Positions 8,680-17,627 of a stretch of DNA of 64,000 bases are shown one piece after another. The DNA comes from an uncultured Candidatus Binatia bacterium (GTDB lineage Bacteria > Desulfobacterota > Binatia > Bin18), in contig OY282457.1 of assembly GCA_958296235.1 (NCBI GenBank), positions 4,025,338 through 4,089,337 of the forward strand, given 5' to 3'. The notes below the pieces were generated by a model that saw only the letters and a list, made by a program, of their open reading frames with translations, was not told the origin of the DNA and did no database searches. The first letter of the stretch is position 1. Each line of letters begins with the position of its first letter. The position numbers and the translations under genes are program-made.

Positions 8680-8701
8680 CCCTCTCCCTTGAGGGAGAGG
8701 G
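8680..8701. terminator. Perfect hairpin between convergent genes, possible terminator
   Basis: A 9-base stem, ccctctccc/gggagaggg, closes a ttga loop midway between the convergent stops of sdhB and the NIPSNAP gene. No T-run follows on either strand, and the same sequence is the core of the R1 repeats, so it may be only a repeat copy. Confidence 0.4.
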
Positions 8702-8715
8702 CTCGGGTCAAGCCC

Positions 8716-9018
8716 TTATACGGGCAACTTGGTCATTACCTGCAAGGTTTCGTCTTCGACACATTCTTCAATCGCCGGCACCCATTTCTGGAACGCGGGG
8801 TCCTGGGAGGCGATTTCCAGGGTGGTCTGGACCGAGTTGGCATCCGGGACTTCCCACACGTCAACCACGGTGTTCAAACGACCGATGACGTTGAAATAAC
8901 TCCCGTGGAGCTTCCAGCCGCCGTGTTGCTCCAAAAGCGGTGCCAGCGAGCCAAGCATTTCGGTGAATTTCTGGACCTTGCCCGCCCGAAGTTTGATGTG
9001 TGCAAATACGTACGCCAT
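8716..9018 (-). CDS. NIPSNAP-family protein
   Basis: 100-residue dimeric alpha-beta barrel protein. The N-terminal AYVFAHIKLRAGK strand, the central YFNVIGRLNTVVDVWEV and the closing VMTKLP resemble NIPSNAP/Dabb-like small proteins, often found beside catabolic genes but with no assigned reaction. It starts at 9018 after an AAAGGAGG site. The tandem repeat at 9031-9089 lies just upstream and may sit in its promoter. It is convergent with sdhB. Confidence 0.7.
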   Translation of the reverse strand: MAYVFAHIKLRAGKVQKFTEMLGSLAPLLEQHGGWKLHGSYFNVIGRLNTVVDVWEVPDANSVQTTLEIASQDPAFQKWVPAIEECVEDETLQVMTKLPV

Positions 9019-9030
9019 ACTGCCTCCTTT

Positions 9031-9089
9031 GGTTAGAGGTTAATTGGTTAGGGATTAATTGGTTAGGGGTTAATTGGTTGGGATTAATA
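9031..9089. repeat. 15-base tandem repeat, about four units
   Basis: Units ggttagaggttaatt, ggttagggattaatt, ggttaggggttaatt and a shorter ggttgggattaat follow head to tail immediately upstream of the NIPSNAP gene. The block is AT-rich compared with its surroundings. It could be slippage-prone or a cluster of binding sites. Confidence 0.85.
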
Positions 9090-9163
9090 ATACCTGTAGT
9101 AGTGCCTATCAATTCAGCGCTCATATGGTGCTCTTAGCACGGTGTGAAATGGAAATGCGAGCG

Positions 9164-9382
9164 CTAATTGCGGTCCACCCAGTCTTTGCCGGTCTGAAGG
9201 GCATATCCGTTGGCTTCTTCTTCGTTGGCAAAAGTTTGCTCGGTTCCCCGGAGCGGATAAAATTCATCGACCACCCCATCGATTAACCGAAAGACCCGGG
9301 CCACCGGTTTCCACGCGCCACTATCGAGTTGTTTCGAGCGCGGCTCAATGTAAAAACCCTCATATTCTTCGGTATCCGGCAT
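9164..9382 (-). CDS. Small conserved protein, unknown function
   Basis: 72 residues, starting MPDTEEYEG and ending GKDWVDRN. The pattern of a GFYIEPRS strand, a KPVARVF strand and a TFANEEEANGYAL helix suggests a compact alpha+beta fold. It is faintly like the C-terminal HlyU/DUF6566-type domains, but I cannot assign it firmly. The start at 9382 has a GGAGG site; a longer frame to 9475 would run into the upstream gene. It lies 28 bases after the glutaredoxin-like gene on the same strand, so the two are probably co-transcribed. Confidence 0.6.
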   Translation of the reverse strand: MPDTEEYEGFYIEPRSKQLDSGAWKPVARVFRLIDGVVDEFYPLRGTEQTFANEEEANGYALQTGKDWVDRN

Positions 9383-9410
9383 ATTGTGACCTCCTTCTCC
9401 TGCCCCGCCT

Positions 9411-9650
9411 TCAGGCAATTCCCAATAGCTCCTGGAGCCTGGCCTTCTGAAAACCAATAATGACCGCGTCATCAACAGTAATCACCGGTAAAGAGACCCG
9501 ACCCGGAAGTTGCCGGAGCCGCTCCTGGGCCGCGGTGTCAGTACTGACATCATAGGCGGTGAATGCTATGCCTGCCTGCGAAAGAAACTCCTTCGCCATT
9601 GTGCATGGGCCTCAGGTGGGGGTGGAATAGACGGCAACCTGTTTCTTCAT
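9411..9650 (-). CDS. Glutaredoxin-like protein with probable selenocysteine (in-frame UGA)
   Basis: A frame starting MKKQVAVYSTPT at 9650 meets UGA at 9614-9612, then continues GPC-TMAKEFLSQ to the stop at 9411, 79 codons plus stop in all. The product has the glutaredoxin/NrdH-like layout: a first strand, the redox motif, a helix, then LPVITVDD (the cis-Pro TVP-like region) and the closing IIGFQ. The UGA replaces the first Cys of the CxxC motif, giving UGPC with the second Cys kept. Downstream codons stay open and family-like, and a SECIS-like hairpin follows. Sec-containing glutaredoxin-like proteins are known. A nonsense mutation is the alternative; starting at the later ATG (9599) would remove the redox motif. 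No strong ribosome site is seen before 9650. Confidence 0.7.
9578..9596 (-). promoter_or_regulatory. Candidate bacterial SECIS hairpin
   Basis: Beginning 15 bases after the UGA, GCGAAG pairs with TTTCGC (five Watson-Crick pairs and one G-U) around the 7-base loop GAGTTTC. The loop begins with G and lies about 22 bases after the UGA. Known bacterial SECIS elements have a short stem, a G among the first two loop bases and a loop 16-37 bases after the UGA, so this fits. It would bind SelB to direct Sec insertion. Confidence 0.55.
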
Positions 9651-9732
9651 ACTGCGTTTGTATCGCTTTGGCCTGTGTCCGGTCAATGTTTCACTGCTGG
9701 AGCCTGGCACGCGCGCTGACGGGGAGTGATCT

Positions 9733-10251
9733 ATGCTTATTCGAGCCGAAAAAGAGAGCGATCGGACGGCAGTCTGTCGCATCAATACAGCAGCCTTTGC
9801 AACGCCGGCTGAGGCCGCGCTTGTTGAAACGCTGCGGGAATGCGTACAACCGCTTATTTCGTTCGTTGCCGAGGTGGACGCAGCAGTTGTCGGTCACATC
9901 ATGTTCTCGCCGGTCTCGGTGTCGGCAGACCCGAGGCTCAGAATGATGGGGTTGGCCCCGATGGCAGTGGCGCCGGCATATCAACGCCAGGGCATAGGTT
10001 CGGCTCTTGTGCGGGCCGGCCTTGCGCGCTGCAAAGCGCTGGCATTCTGCGCAGTCGTCGTTCTCGGTCACCCGGAGTATTATCCCCGCTTTGGTTTTTT
10101 ACCGGCCTCCCGGTTCGGGCTCCGCTGCGAATATAACGTTCCTGACGGGGTGTTTATGGCAATGGAACTGGAACCTGGAGCCTTTGAGCGGTGCATCCAT
10201 AGTGGCCAGCGCAGCGTGGTAAAATACCATACCGCGTTCAGCACTGTATAA
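9733..10251 (+). CDS. GNAT family N-acetyltransferase
   Basis: 172-residue acetyltransferase of the YhbS-like group. The acetyl-CoA binding loop is seen in VAPAYQRQGIGSALVRAG (the Q/RxxGxG/A motif), after the central strand MGLAPMAV. The C-terminal YYPRFGF pattern is common in this group, whose targets are mostly unknown. The ATG at 9733 follows a GGGGAG site. It is transcribed away from the glutaredoxin gene and is followed by about 100 bases before the peptidase gene. Confidence 0.85.
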   Translation: MLIRAEKESDRTAVCRINTAAFATPAEAALVETLRECVQPLISFVAEVDAAVVGHIMFSPVSVSADPRLRMMGLAPMAVAPAYQRQGIGSALVRAGLARCKALAFCAVVVLGHPEYYPRFGFLPASRFGLRCEYNVPDGVFMAMELEPGAFERCIHSGQRSVVKYHTAFSTV

Positions 10252-10356
10252 TCCTCCGAGCGTGTAATGCGTTCCCGGAACGCTTGTGAACCGCTCCGGG
10301 AAGGAAGACGCCATACCCGTGGCCGGCTGCTCCTTCCTCACGTATCATGCCAACCC

Positions 10357-13344
10357 ATGAAGCGTCATGTCATTATGTGCGCCCTCTTTGTTATGGAGGT
10401 TGCCTTTTTCGCCGACCCGCTACCCGCCGCCCTGACCCGGCAAGACGACCATTCCCGAAACCCCCAGGCGACTTCCGGTGTGACCGTCGCGCAATCGACC
10501 GCTCCGCAGACCTGGCGCGAAGCCCAGCTCGTGCGCAATATCCGCCAGTTGACCTTTGCCGGCCGGCGCGCCGGCGAGGGCTATTTCAGCCCCAATGGCT
10601 CGCAACTCGTCTTTCAGAGTGAACGTGAGCCCGACAATCCTTTTTTCCAGATTTATGTGATGAATCGCCTTACCGGGCAGACCCACCGGGTCTCGCCCGG
10701 AATCGGCAAAACGACGTGTGCCTGGTTCCATCCCTCACAAGACAAAGTCCTGTTTGCCTCAACGCATGAAGACCCGGACGCTGAAAAGAAGCAACGGGCA
10801 GAGCTGGCAGAACGGCGGGCGGGCGCTCAGCGGCGTTACGAATGGGATTTTGATGAGCAGTACGATCTTTTTGAAGTCAGGCTCGACGGGGGCGCGCGGC
10901 GAAAGCTGACTGCGGCCAGGGGATACGACGCCGAGGCTTCCTGGTCTCCGAACGGCGAGTTCATCGCCTTTGCCTCGAATCGCCACGCCTATGTGACACC
11001 CCTGTCAGCCGAGGAGCAGGCGCGCTTTCAGCGCGACCCGTCAGCGCAGCTGGACATCTACATCATGCGGGCGGATGGGTCAGACGTGCGTCGGCTGACG
11101 ACCTCGCTGGGCTATGATGGCGGGCCGTTTTTCAGTCCGGACGGCAAACGTCTGGTCTGGCGTCGGTTTTCCCCGGATGGCGCACAAGCCGAAGTCTGGA
11201 CCATGCGTATCGATGGGACAGATCAAAAGCAGGTGACGAAGCTGGAGGCCCTGTCCTGGGCGCCGTATTTTCATCCATCCGGCGACTATCTGATCTTTAC
11301 CACCAACCGCCACGGTTTTGGGAATTTCGAGCTGTATCTTGTGGACACGGCCGGGCGCTCCGAGCCGGTGCGGGTCACCTATACCAAGGGCTTTGACGGC
11401 CTGCCGGTGTTCACTCCAGACGGAAAGCGCCTGTCGTGGACCAGCAGTCGGACCGCGGATAAAAAAGCGCAGCTCTTTTTTGCCGACTGGGACGATGCCG
11501 CGGCCCGCTGTCTGTTGGGGCTCGACTCGACTGACGCGGCAGCCCTCCGAACGCATGAGGCGCGAACGTGTGAATTGCGCCAGGTCGTGGCCGACCTGGC
11601 CTCCGAACGTATGGCCGGGCGGCTCACGGGAACGGACGGCGAAAGGCTGGCAACGGAGTATGTCGCCGCGGTGCTGAAAGACAGCCGGCTCGAACCCGCG
11701 GGCGACAATGGGACGTTTTTTCAGTCTTTTGAGTTTACCGCCGGCGTCTCCCTTGGTCCGAAGAATGTGTTGAAACAACAGCCCGAGTCAACGCTGGAGC
11801 AGGGACGGACGTATGCCGTTGATACAGACTGGCGTCCGTTGACCTTCTCGCAGGTGGGCAATTATGCGCCGGCCGGCGTGGTCTTCGCCGGCTATGGCAT
11901 TGTGGCCCCGGCTGTTGATGAGCACCCGGAATATGACTCCTATGCCCATCTGGAGGTGCAAGACAAATGGGTTTTGGTGTTGCGCTATCTGCCCGAAGAC
12001 ATAGACGCCTCCTATCGCCAGCATCTCAACCGCTACGCCAGCCTGCGCTATAAGGCTATGGTTGCCCGAGACCGGGGCGCGCGCGGGCTGATTGTTGCGA
12101 GCGGGCCGACGACCACCGTCAAGGCGCAATTGGTCCCCCTCGTCTTTGACGCCTCACTGGCCGGCAGCAGCATCGGGGCGGTGTCCGTGACCGACGCGCT
12201 GGCCGAGGCATGGCTGCGGCAGGCCGGCAGGTCGCTGAAAGAACTCCAGGAGACCTTAGATACCGGACAGCTCATACCCGGCTTCAGCCTCGACGGCCTG
12301 ACGCTCGGAGCGACGATCGACATTCAGCAGGAGAAACGCCAGGGCCGGAATGTCCTGGCGCGGCTACGCGCCGCCGAGAGGACGGCGGATGCTGGCATCG
12401 TCGTGGTTGGAGCGCATATCGATCATCTGGGCACGGGCCTGGGGAATGGCTCGCTGGCCGGCGAGGGTGAAAAGGGTCATATCCATTTTGGAGCCGATGA
12501 CAATGCCTCCGGCGTGGCGGCCGTCCTGGGTATTGCCCAGACGCTTGCCGCGCAACAAGCCACCGGCGAGGTGGCGCTGAAACGCGATATTGTCTTTGCC
12601 TTGTGGTCTGGCGAAGAGTTGGGTCTTCTGGGGTCCAACCACTTTGCCAAAACATTCGGCCAGACAGAGCAGCAGACGCTCTCCCCGGCCATTATCGCCT
12701 ATCTCAATTTAGACATGGTGGGCCGTCTCGATACCGCCCTGGTGCTGCAAGGCGTTGGCTCAAGCTCGGTCTGGCCCAAGGAAATTGAACAGCACAACGC
12801 GCCAGTCGGTTTACCCATCACACTCCAAAACGACAGCTATCTGCCCACCGACGCGACCTCATTCTATCTCAAGGGCGTTCCCGTTCTGAACGCTTTTACT
12901 GGCGGGCACGCGGAATACCACTCGCCACGCGATACCGTAGAGAAGCTCAACTTTGCCGGCCTCACCCGCATTACCCGGCTGATGACCAGCTTGACGCGCT
13001 CGTTGGCCAGCACTGCGCGGGCACCGGATTATATCGCCATCGACAAGCCTCGGAGCCCTGTCGGGCGTGTCCGCCTGCGCGCCTATTTGGGCACCATTCC
13101 AGACTATGCCCAGGGCAATCTCACCGGGGTCAAGCTCTCGGGGGTGGTGACTGGCGGCCCGGCCGACCGGGCTGGGGCGCGGGCCGGGGATGTGGTCCGT
13201 GAGCTGGCCGGTAAGGCGGTTGAGAATATCTATGACTATACCTATGTCCTGGGGAGTCTCAAGGTTGACGCGCCGGTCGGTATGACGGTCCTGCGCAACG
13301 GGCAGCGGCTTGAATTGACAATTACACCCGCGTCACGGGAATGA
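10357..13344 (+). CDS. Secreted TolB-like propeller / M28 peptidase / PDZ protein
   Basis: 995 residues with an N-terminal signal sequence (MKRHVIMCALFVMEVAFF), so probably periplasmic or exported. Residues of about 45-385 hold repeated PD40/TolB-type propeller blades (SPDGKRL, SPNGEF, DIYIMRADGSDVRRLT). A PA-like insert (VFAGYGIVAP) precedes an M28 zinc aminopeptidase domain. Its metal-site landmarks are HIDH (687-690), GADDN (712-716), catalytic EE (753-754), LNLDMVG and EYHSPRD. A PDZ domain (SGVVTGGPADRAGARAGD) occupies about the last 90 residues. The start is taken as the ATG at 10357, which opens directly on the signal sequence; an earlier in-frame start at 10267 adds a charged leader. 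The next gene follows after 25 bases and is likely co-transcribed. Confidence 0.9.
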   Translation: MKRHVIMCALFVMEVAFFADPLPAALTRQDDHSRNPQATSGVTVAQSTAPQTWREAQLVRNIRQLTFAGRRAGEGYFSPNGSQLVFQSEREPDNPFFQIYVMNRLTGQTHRVSPGIGKTTCAWFHPSQDKVLFASTHEDPDAEKKQRAELAERRAGAQRRYEWDFDEQYDLFEVRLDGGARRKLTAARGYDAEASWSPNGEFIAFASNRHAYVTPLSAEEQARFQRDPSAQLDIYIMRADGSDVRRLTTSLGYDGGPFFSPDGKRLVWRRFSPDGAQAEVWTMRIDGTDQKQVTKLEALSWAPYFHPSGDYLIFTTNRHGFGNFELYLVDTAGRSEPVRVTYTKGFDGLPVFTPDGKRLSWTSSRTADKKAQLFFADWDDAAARCLLGLDSTDAAALRTHEARTCELRQVVADLASERMAGRLTGTDGERLATEYVAAVLKDSRLEPAGDNGTFFQSFEFTAGVSLGPKNVLKQQPESTLEQGRTYAVDTDWRPLTFSQVGNYAPAGVVFAGYGIVAPAVDEHPEYDSYAHLEVQDKWVLVLRYLPEDIDASYRQHLNRYASLRYKAMVARDRGARGLIVASGPTTTVKAQLVPLVFDASLAGSSIGAVSVTDALAEAWLRQAGRSLKELQETLDTGQLIPGFSLDGLTLGATIDIQQEKRQGRNVLARLRAAERTADAGIVVVGAHIDHLGTGLGNGSLAGEGEKGHIHFGADDNASGVAAVLGIAQTLAAQQATGEVALKRDIVFALWSGEELGLLGSNHFAKTFGQTEQQTLSPAIIAYLNLDMVGRLDTALVLQGVGSSSVWPKEIEQHNAPVGLPITLQNDSYLPTDATSFYLKGVPVLNAFTGGHAEYHSPRDTVEKLNFAGLTRITRLMTSLTRSLASTARAPDYIAIDKPRSPVGRVRLRAYLGTIPDYAQGNLTGVKLSGVVTGGPADRAGARAGDVVRELAGKAVENIYDYTYVLGSLKVDAPVGMTVLRNGQRLELTITPASRE

Positions 13345-13369
13345 GGCCGGACGGAAAACTTCCTGCGCT

Positions 13370-14620
13370 ATGTCTTGCTTACGGTGTATGCTGCTGGTCG
13401 TCTGGGCGCTGCATCTCTCGGGTGTCTCCGCGATAGCGGCGCTTCCCCTGGCGTGGACCGCCCTTGGGCCTGACGGTCAGGTGATCGTGCGCGTGGTGTC
13501 AAACGCGCCGGCCTGTCCGGTGGTACAGGTGAATGCCGAGCGCTTCCCACTGCGCGTACGCGCGCAGCCTTCCCGACCGGACTTTCCCATTTTGGTTTGC
13601 GAGGCTGCGTTGCCGCCCGACGCTACCAGCGTCACCCTAGCTGGACGACAACTGCCGCTTTTATCGCGCTCCCCGGAAAAAATCGTCATCTTGGGCGACA
13701 CCGGCTGTCGGATGAAAAACTCCCTGGTCCAGGCGTGTCACGATCCGAATGCCTGGCCCTTTGCCCGTATCGCCCGGAGTGCCGCGGCCTGGCGGCCTGA
13801 CCTAGTGCTCCACGTGGGGGATTATTTTTACCGCGACTCGCCCTGTCCGGCGGGTAACGCCGCTTGCGCCGGCAATCCGTGGGGAGACACCTGGGCGGCT
13901 GCCCAGGCCGATTTTTTTGCGCCGGCTGAACCCTTACTCAGAGCGGCGCCGTGGATATTTGTCCGGGGCAATCATGAGGCGTGTCAGCGGACGGGAAATG
14001 CCTGGTTTCGGCTGCTTGACCCCCGACCCTTCCCCCAGGAATGCAGCGACGAGACTGAGCCCTATAGGGTGCCCATCGGAGAGCGCACACTGTTTGTGCT
14101 GGATACCACAAGCGCGCATGACCTGCGGGCCGCGCCTGAGACGGTTACTCACTTCGCCGCTCAGTTAGCGACCCTGGCAGCGCAGCGCCCGGCCTGGCTG
14201 CTGTCTCACAAGCCGTTCTGGGCCTTTGGCGCGCGGGGACAGGCGCAGGGCAGAGACGCGCTCTTCCGAACAAACCCGACCCTCCAGGCCGCGGTCCGGC
14301 AGCACTGGCCCGACGGCATTGAATTGGTTCTGTCGGGTCATCTCCACACGACCGCGTTCCTGGCCTTTGCGCAGGGCAAGCCGCATCAGTTCGTGGTTGG
14401 GAATGGCGGGGCGCTGCTCGACCCTCCACTTGCCTCCGAGCTGGTCGGCCTCGACATAGCCGAGCGAACGGTCTCACACGCAGAAACGCTGATCGGCTTT
14501 GGCTATGTAACCCTGGAGCGGGGAAAGGCCGGCTGGACGGTCACTCCGCGCGACGTAGCAGGGCAGCCCCAACCGTGCCACTTCAGGAGTGCCGAGATGA
14601 ATTGTGCGGCGCAGGACTGA
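13370..14620 (+). CDS. Exported metallophosphoesterase
   Basis: 416-residue calcineurin-like phosphoesterase with an N-terminal hydrophobic leader (CMLLVVWALHL), probably periplasmic. The metal-binding motifs appear in order: GDTG with Asp110, HVGDY with His148 and Asp151, RGNHE with Asn201/His202, LSHKPFW, and SGHLHT. A substrate-capping N-terminal beta region covers about 30-100. The substrate is unknown; purple-acid-phosphatase-like or nucleotide phosphatase activity is possible. Its 3' end overlaps the convergent HAD gene by 38 bases. Confidence 0.85.
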   Translation: MSCLRCMLLVVWALHLSGVSAIAALPLAWTALGPDGQVIVRVVSNAPACPVVQVNAERFPLRVRAQPSRPDFPILVCEAALPPDATSVTLAGRQLPLLSRSPEKIVILGDTGCRMKNSLVQACHDPNAWPFARIARSAAAWRPDLVLHVGDYFYRDSPCPAGNAACAGNPWGDTWAAAQADFFAPAEPLLRAAPWIFVRGNHEACQRTGNAWFRLLDPRPFPQECSDETEPYRVPIGERTLFVLDTTSAHDLRAAPETVTHFAAQLATLAAQRPAWLLSHKPFWAFGARGQAQGRDALFRTNPTLQAAVRQHWPDGIELVLSGHLHTTAFLAFAQGKPHQFVVGNGGALLDPPLASELVGLDIAERTVSHAETLIGFGYVTLERGKAGWTVTPRDVAGQPQPCHFRSAEMNCAAQD

Positions 14621-15362
14621 GCAGGTCGCCTACGTCTTTCACCACGATGTCGGCCCCATTTTCTTTGAGCAAGTCACCATGTCCGCGGCGATCAACGCCA
14701 ATCACCAGCCCAAAATTCCCGGCGCGGCCCGACTGTACGCCTGAGATGGCGTCCTCAATCACCACGGCCCGGGCCGGCAAAACATCCAGTTTCTCTGCCG
14801 CGGCCAGAAACATATCCGGGGCGGGTTTGCCGGCCAACTGTTCCTGGGCGGCCACCTCTCTATCAACCCGGAGATCAAAGAGGTGGGTAATGCCGGCTGA
14901 GCTGAGCACGAGTTGACAATTCGCGCTGGGGGTGACAACCGCGGTTTTCAGCCCCAGCTGCCGGACATGGGTGGCAAAGGCTGTGCTGCCAGGGAAGGCC
15001 TCCACGCCGTCCGAGGCAATAACCTGATTGACCAGGCTGTCTTTTTGGACGCCTAAGCCGTGAACAGTCTCCCAATCGGGAGGCGCAGCCGGGCTTCCGT
15101 CCGGCAGCGCGATATGGCGGGATTCGAGAAAGCTTCGCACGCCGTCGTCCAGGGCTTTCCCGTCCACATACAAATTGTAATCGGTCTGAATATCAAAAGG
15201 CTGGAAGGACAGATTGTGAATTTCTGCATACTGGCGCAGAAAGCGGTCAAACATTTGTTTCCAGCAGGCGGCATGCATTTTTGCCGTGGCCGTCAGCACG
15301 CCGTCCAGATCAAACAGCACGGCGTCAAAGCGCTCAGGGGTAATAAAATTGGAATCACTCAT
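14583..15362 (-). CDS. HAD-superfamily phosphatase / beta-phosphoglucomutase-like
   Basis: 259 residues. The HAD motif I FDLDGVL (nucleophile Asp18, acid Asp20) opens the protein, then a helical cap, motif II VVTPS, motif III Lys in AGKPAPD and motif IV IEDAISG. The acid/base Asp and cap type match the beta-phosphoglucomutase/phosphatase subfamily that acts on sugar phosphates. The stop lies inside the convergent metallophosphoesterase gene, so the two 3' ends share 38 bases of antisense sequence. Confidence 0.85.
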   Translation of the reverse strand: MSDSNFITPERFDAVLFDLDGVLTATAKMHAACWKQMFDRFLRQYAEIHNLSFQPFDIQTDYNLYVDGKALDDGVRSFLESRHIALPDGSPAAPPDWETVHGLGVQKDSLVNQVIASDGVEAFPGSTAFATHVRQLGLKTAVVTPSANCQLVLSSAGITHLFDLRVDREVAAQEQLAGKPAPDMFLAAAEKLDVLPARAVVIEDAISGVQSGRAGNFGLVIGVDRRGHGDLLKENGADIVVKDVGDLLSPAPHNSSRHS

Positions 15363-15540
15363 GCGGATATGCTTCTGTTCTCCTTTATTCGGTCTTACCC
15401 CGACGCTCTACCCTAACATAGTTTCTGATGAAATGATTCCGGGGTGTTAAAATGAAGCGTATGTTCACACGAGCGCTGAATCTTCCAGCGCCCGGTACAG
15501 GACCCGTGCTCTCAGGTTGGAGAGCGGACCGTCGTTTGGG

Positions 15541-15674
15541 TAGTATCTCAGTTTCACATCTCCCGCCCCTGCTGCCGGCTCAGCCCCCCCACCCTGACCC
15601 TCCCCCTCAGAGGGGGGAGGGAATAGCTGCGGAGAGGGCTGGGGTGAGGGGGAAAATCCAAACTGAGCCACTAG
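15541..15674. repeat. R1 element with both inverted ends
   Basis: The most complete R1 copy in the window. It opens tagtatctcagttt and closes aaactgagccacta, imperfect inverted termini of about 14 bases. Inside are C-rich and G-rich palindromic blocks. No reading frame of note. This explains most of the 430-base gap before the polymerase gene; the remaining bases hold nothing I can identify. Confidence 0.75.
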
Positions 15675-15792
15675 CGCCGTTTGCCCGGAGCCCAAGAGCC
15701 GTCTGACTGACGACGGTATCCGTATTCTGTCTGCCGCTGAATTTTGTAATAATCCAGGGCGAGAGCCCAGCGCTCTTTTGGCAGGACGAAAC

Positions 15793-17619
15793 ATGATGCA
15801 GCCATACGAACAAGGCGTTCTCTTCCCGGAAGAGATGGGCTCTCAGGCAGAGCCGGCAACTCTGTCTGCGGCTCTGCCCAGGTGTGAAACGCCTGACTAT
15901 ACCGTGGTGGCGGAACCGGCTCAGCTTGAGTACGCGCTTCCCGTCCTGTATGCCGCGCCGGTCTTATCCTGCGATACCGAAACAACCGGGCTCGACTTTC
16001 GGAAAGACGCGCTGCGGCTCATTCAGCTCGCGACACCGGACCACGCCTATCTGTTTGATGTGCGCCGTATCCCCATCGCAGCGCTCTTCCCCCTGTTCAG
16101 CGCATCGCGCTGCTGGCTGTTCCACAATGCCAAGTTTGATCTGAAATTTCTTGTGTCCGCGGGCTGCCCCTGGCCCGATAGTGTCTTTGACACCATGTTA
16201 GCCAGCCAGATACTCAAAGCCGGGCTGCGCGTCCGCCATAGTCTCGAAGAGGTGGTCGAGCGGGAATTGGGTCGGGCCCTGCCGAAACACCTGCAAACTG
16301 CCGACTGGTCGGGAGAACTCAGCCCCGCCCAGTGTGAGTATGCGGCCCGGGATGTGGGGGTGTTGTGGCCGCTGTACGACCGGTTGCGACCGGCCCTGGC
16401 CGAGGCTGGCCTGGAACGGGCGGCGGAGATTGAGTTTCGCTGCGTCAAGGCGCTGGCCTGGATGGAAATTGCCGGTATCGCCTTTGACGCGCAAGGCTGG
16501 CTGGCGCGGACGCTGGAAGATGAAGCCCAACTCGAATCGCTCAGCCACCAGCTGCATACCCACGCCCGGGAGGTCGGCATGAGCGTCAACTGGGCGTCAT
16601 CGCCGCAAATCAAGACATTGTTCCAGACCCTCGGCATCGAGCTGCCCAATGCCCGCTCTGCCACGTTGAAGAAAATCGACCATCCCATTGCCAAGCTGCT
16701 GGTCAACCATAAAGAAGTCGCCAAACGGGTCAGTACCTATGGCCGGAGTGTGATCGACTCGTTTTTCGATACGGACTCCGGCCGGGTGTATCCAGTGTAT
16801 TTTCAGAACGGGACGGCCACCGGTCGCATGAGTTGCGGTGGCCCGAACATCCAACAGATCCCAAAGGCGCGCGCCTTTCGCGCCTGCTTTTGCGCCGCGC
16901 CGGAAAAGGCCCTGATTAAGGCCGACTATTCACAGGTCGAGCTGCGGATTGCCGCGGCCCTGGCCAACGACCCGACCATGCTGAAAGCGTTTCGAGAGGA
17001 AACCGACCTGCACGCCCTGACTGCCTCGCGCCTCCTGCACCTCCCGCTGAACCAGGTCGAACCGCGCCACCGCCAGCTCGCCAAGAGCGTCAATTTCGGC
17101 CTGCTGTACGGCATGGGGGTGAACGGCCTGCAACAGGATGCGGAAGCAAAGTATGGCGTCCGCATGTCCGACCGGGAGGCGGCCCAATACCACCGCGCAT
17201 TCTTTCTGACCTATCCGGGCATCGCCGGCTGGCATCAGCAGGCAAAACAGCAGGTCGAGCAGGTGCGGCATCAGGCGAGCGGACTCGAAACCCGGACCCT
17301 CACCGGACGCCGTTTTCTGGGGGTGCGGCACTTTAACGCGCTCCTCAATATCCCCGTGCAAGGCACGGGTGGAGACGGTCTCAAGCTGGCTCTGGCGCGT
17401 TTGTTTGAACACCGCGACCAAGCGCCACGGGCGTTGCCCGTGGCCTGCGTCCACGACGAAATTCTTATCGAAGCGCCCCTGGCCGACGCACAAGCCGCCC
17501 AGGCATGGCTGACCAGCCATATGGTTGAGGCCATGCGGGAGATCGTCGCGGACCAGGTCCCGATTGCCGTTGAAGCGGTGATTGGCAAAAACTGGGCCGG
17601 TACGCCGCTGGGCGATTAG
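15793..17619 (+). CDS. Family A DNA polymerase with 3'-5' exonuclease domain, no 5' nuclease
   Basis: About 608 residues. The exonuclease motifs are Exo I CDTET (Asp61, Glu63), Exo II FHNAKFDLKF and Exo III YAARD. The polymerase motifs are A (KADYSQVELR, Asp378), B (RQLAKSVNFGLLYG) and C (CVHDE, Asp555/Glu556). All catalytic residues are present. The 5'-3' nuclease domain of PolA is absent, as in stand-alone family A polymerases of some bacteria and phages, so a repair or auxiliary role is likely. The ATG at 15793 (or 15796) follows a GGA stretch; a TTG at 15778 is less likely. R1 repeats flank the gene on both sides. Confidence 0.9.
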   Translation: MMQPYEQGVLFPEEMGSQAEPATLSAALPRCETPDYTVVAEPAQLEYALPVLYAAPVLSCDTETTGLDFRKDALRLIQLATPDHAYLFDVRRIPIAALFPLFSASRCWLFHNAKFDLKFLVSAGCPWPDSVFDTMLASQILKAGLRVRHSLEEVVERELGRALPKHLQTADWSGELSPAQCEYAARDVGVLWPLYDRLRPALAEAGLERAAEIEFRCVKALAWMEIAGIAFDAQGWLARTLEDEAQLESLSHQLHTHAREVGMSVNWASSPQIKTLFQTLGIELPNARSATLKKIDHPIAKLLVNHKEVAKRVSTYGRSVIDSFFDTDSGRVYPVYFQNGTATGRMSCGGPNIQQIPKARAFRACFCAAPEKALIKADYSQVELRIAAALANDPTMLKAFREETDLHALTASRLLHLPLNQVEPRHRQLAKSVNFGLLYGMGVNGLQQDAEAKYGVRMSDREAAQYHRAFFLTYPGIAGWHQQAKQQVEQVRHQASGLETRTLTGRRFLGVRHFNALLNIPVQGTGGDGLKLALARLFEHRDQAPRALPVACVHDEILIEAPLADAQAAQAWLTSHMVEAMREIVADQVPIAVEAVIGKNWAGTPLGD

Positions 17620-17627
17620 CAGCGGTG

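Noticed and set aside
8680-8701. Hairpin after sdhB as a firm intrinsic terminator
   Set aside because: There is no T-run on either side, and the same stem is the core of the R1 repeats, so it is listed only as a low-confidence terminator.
9031-9089. Four 15-base units considered as a CRISPR or iteron origin
   Set aside because: Units adjoin without spacers, too short for CRISPR, and there is no replication initiator gene nearby.
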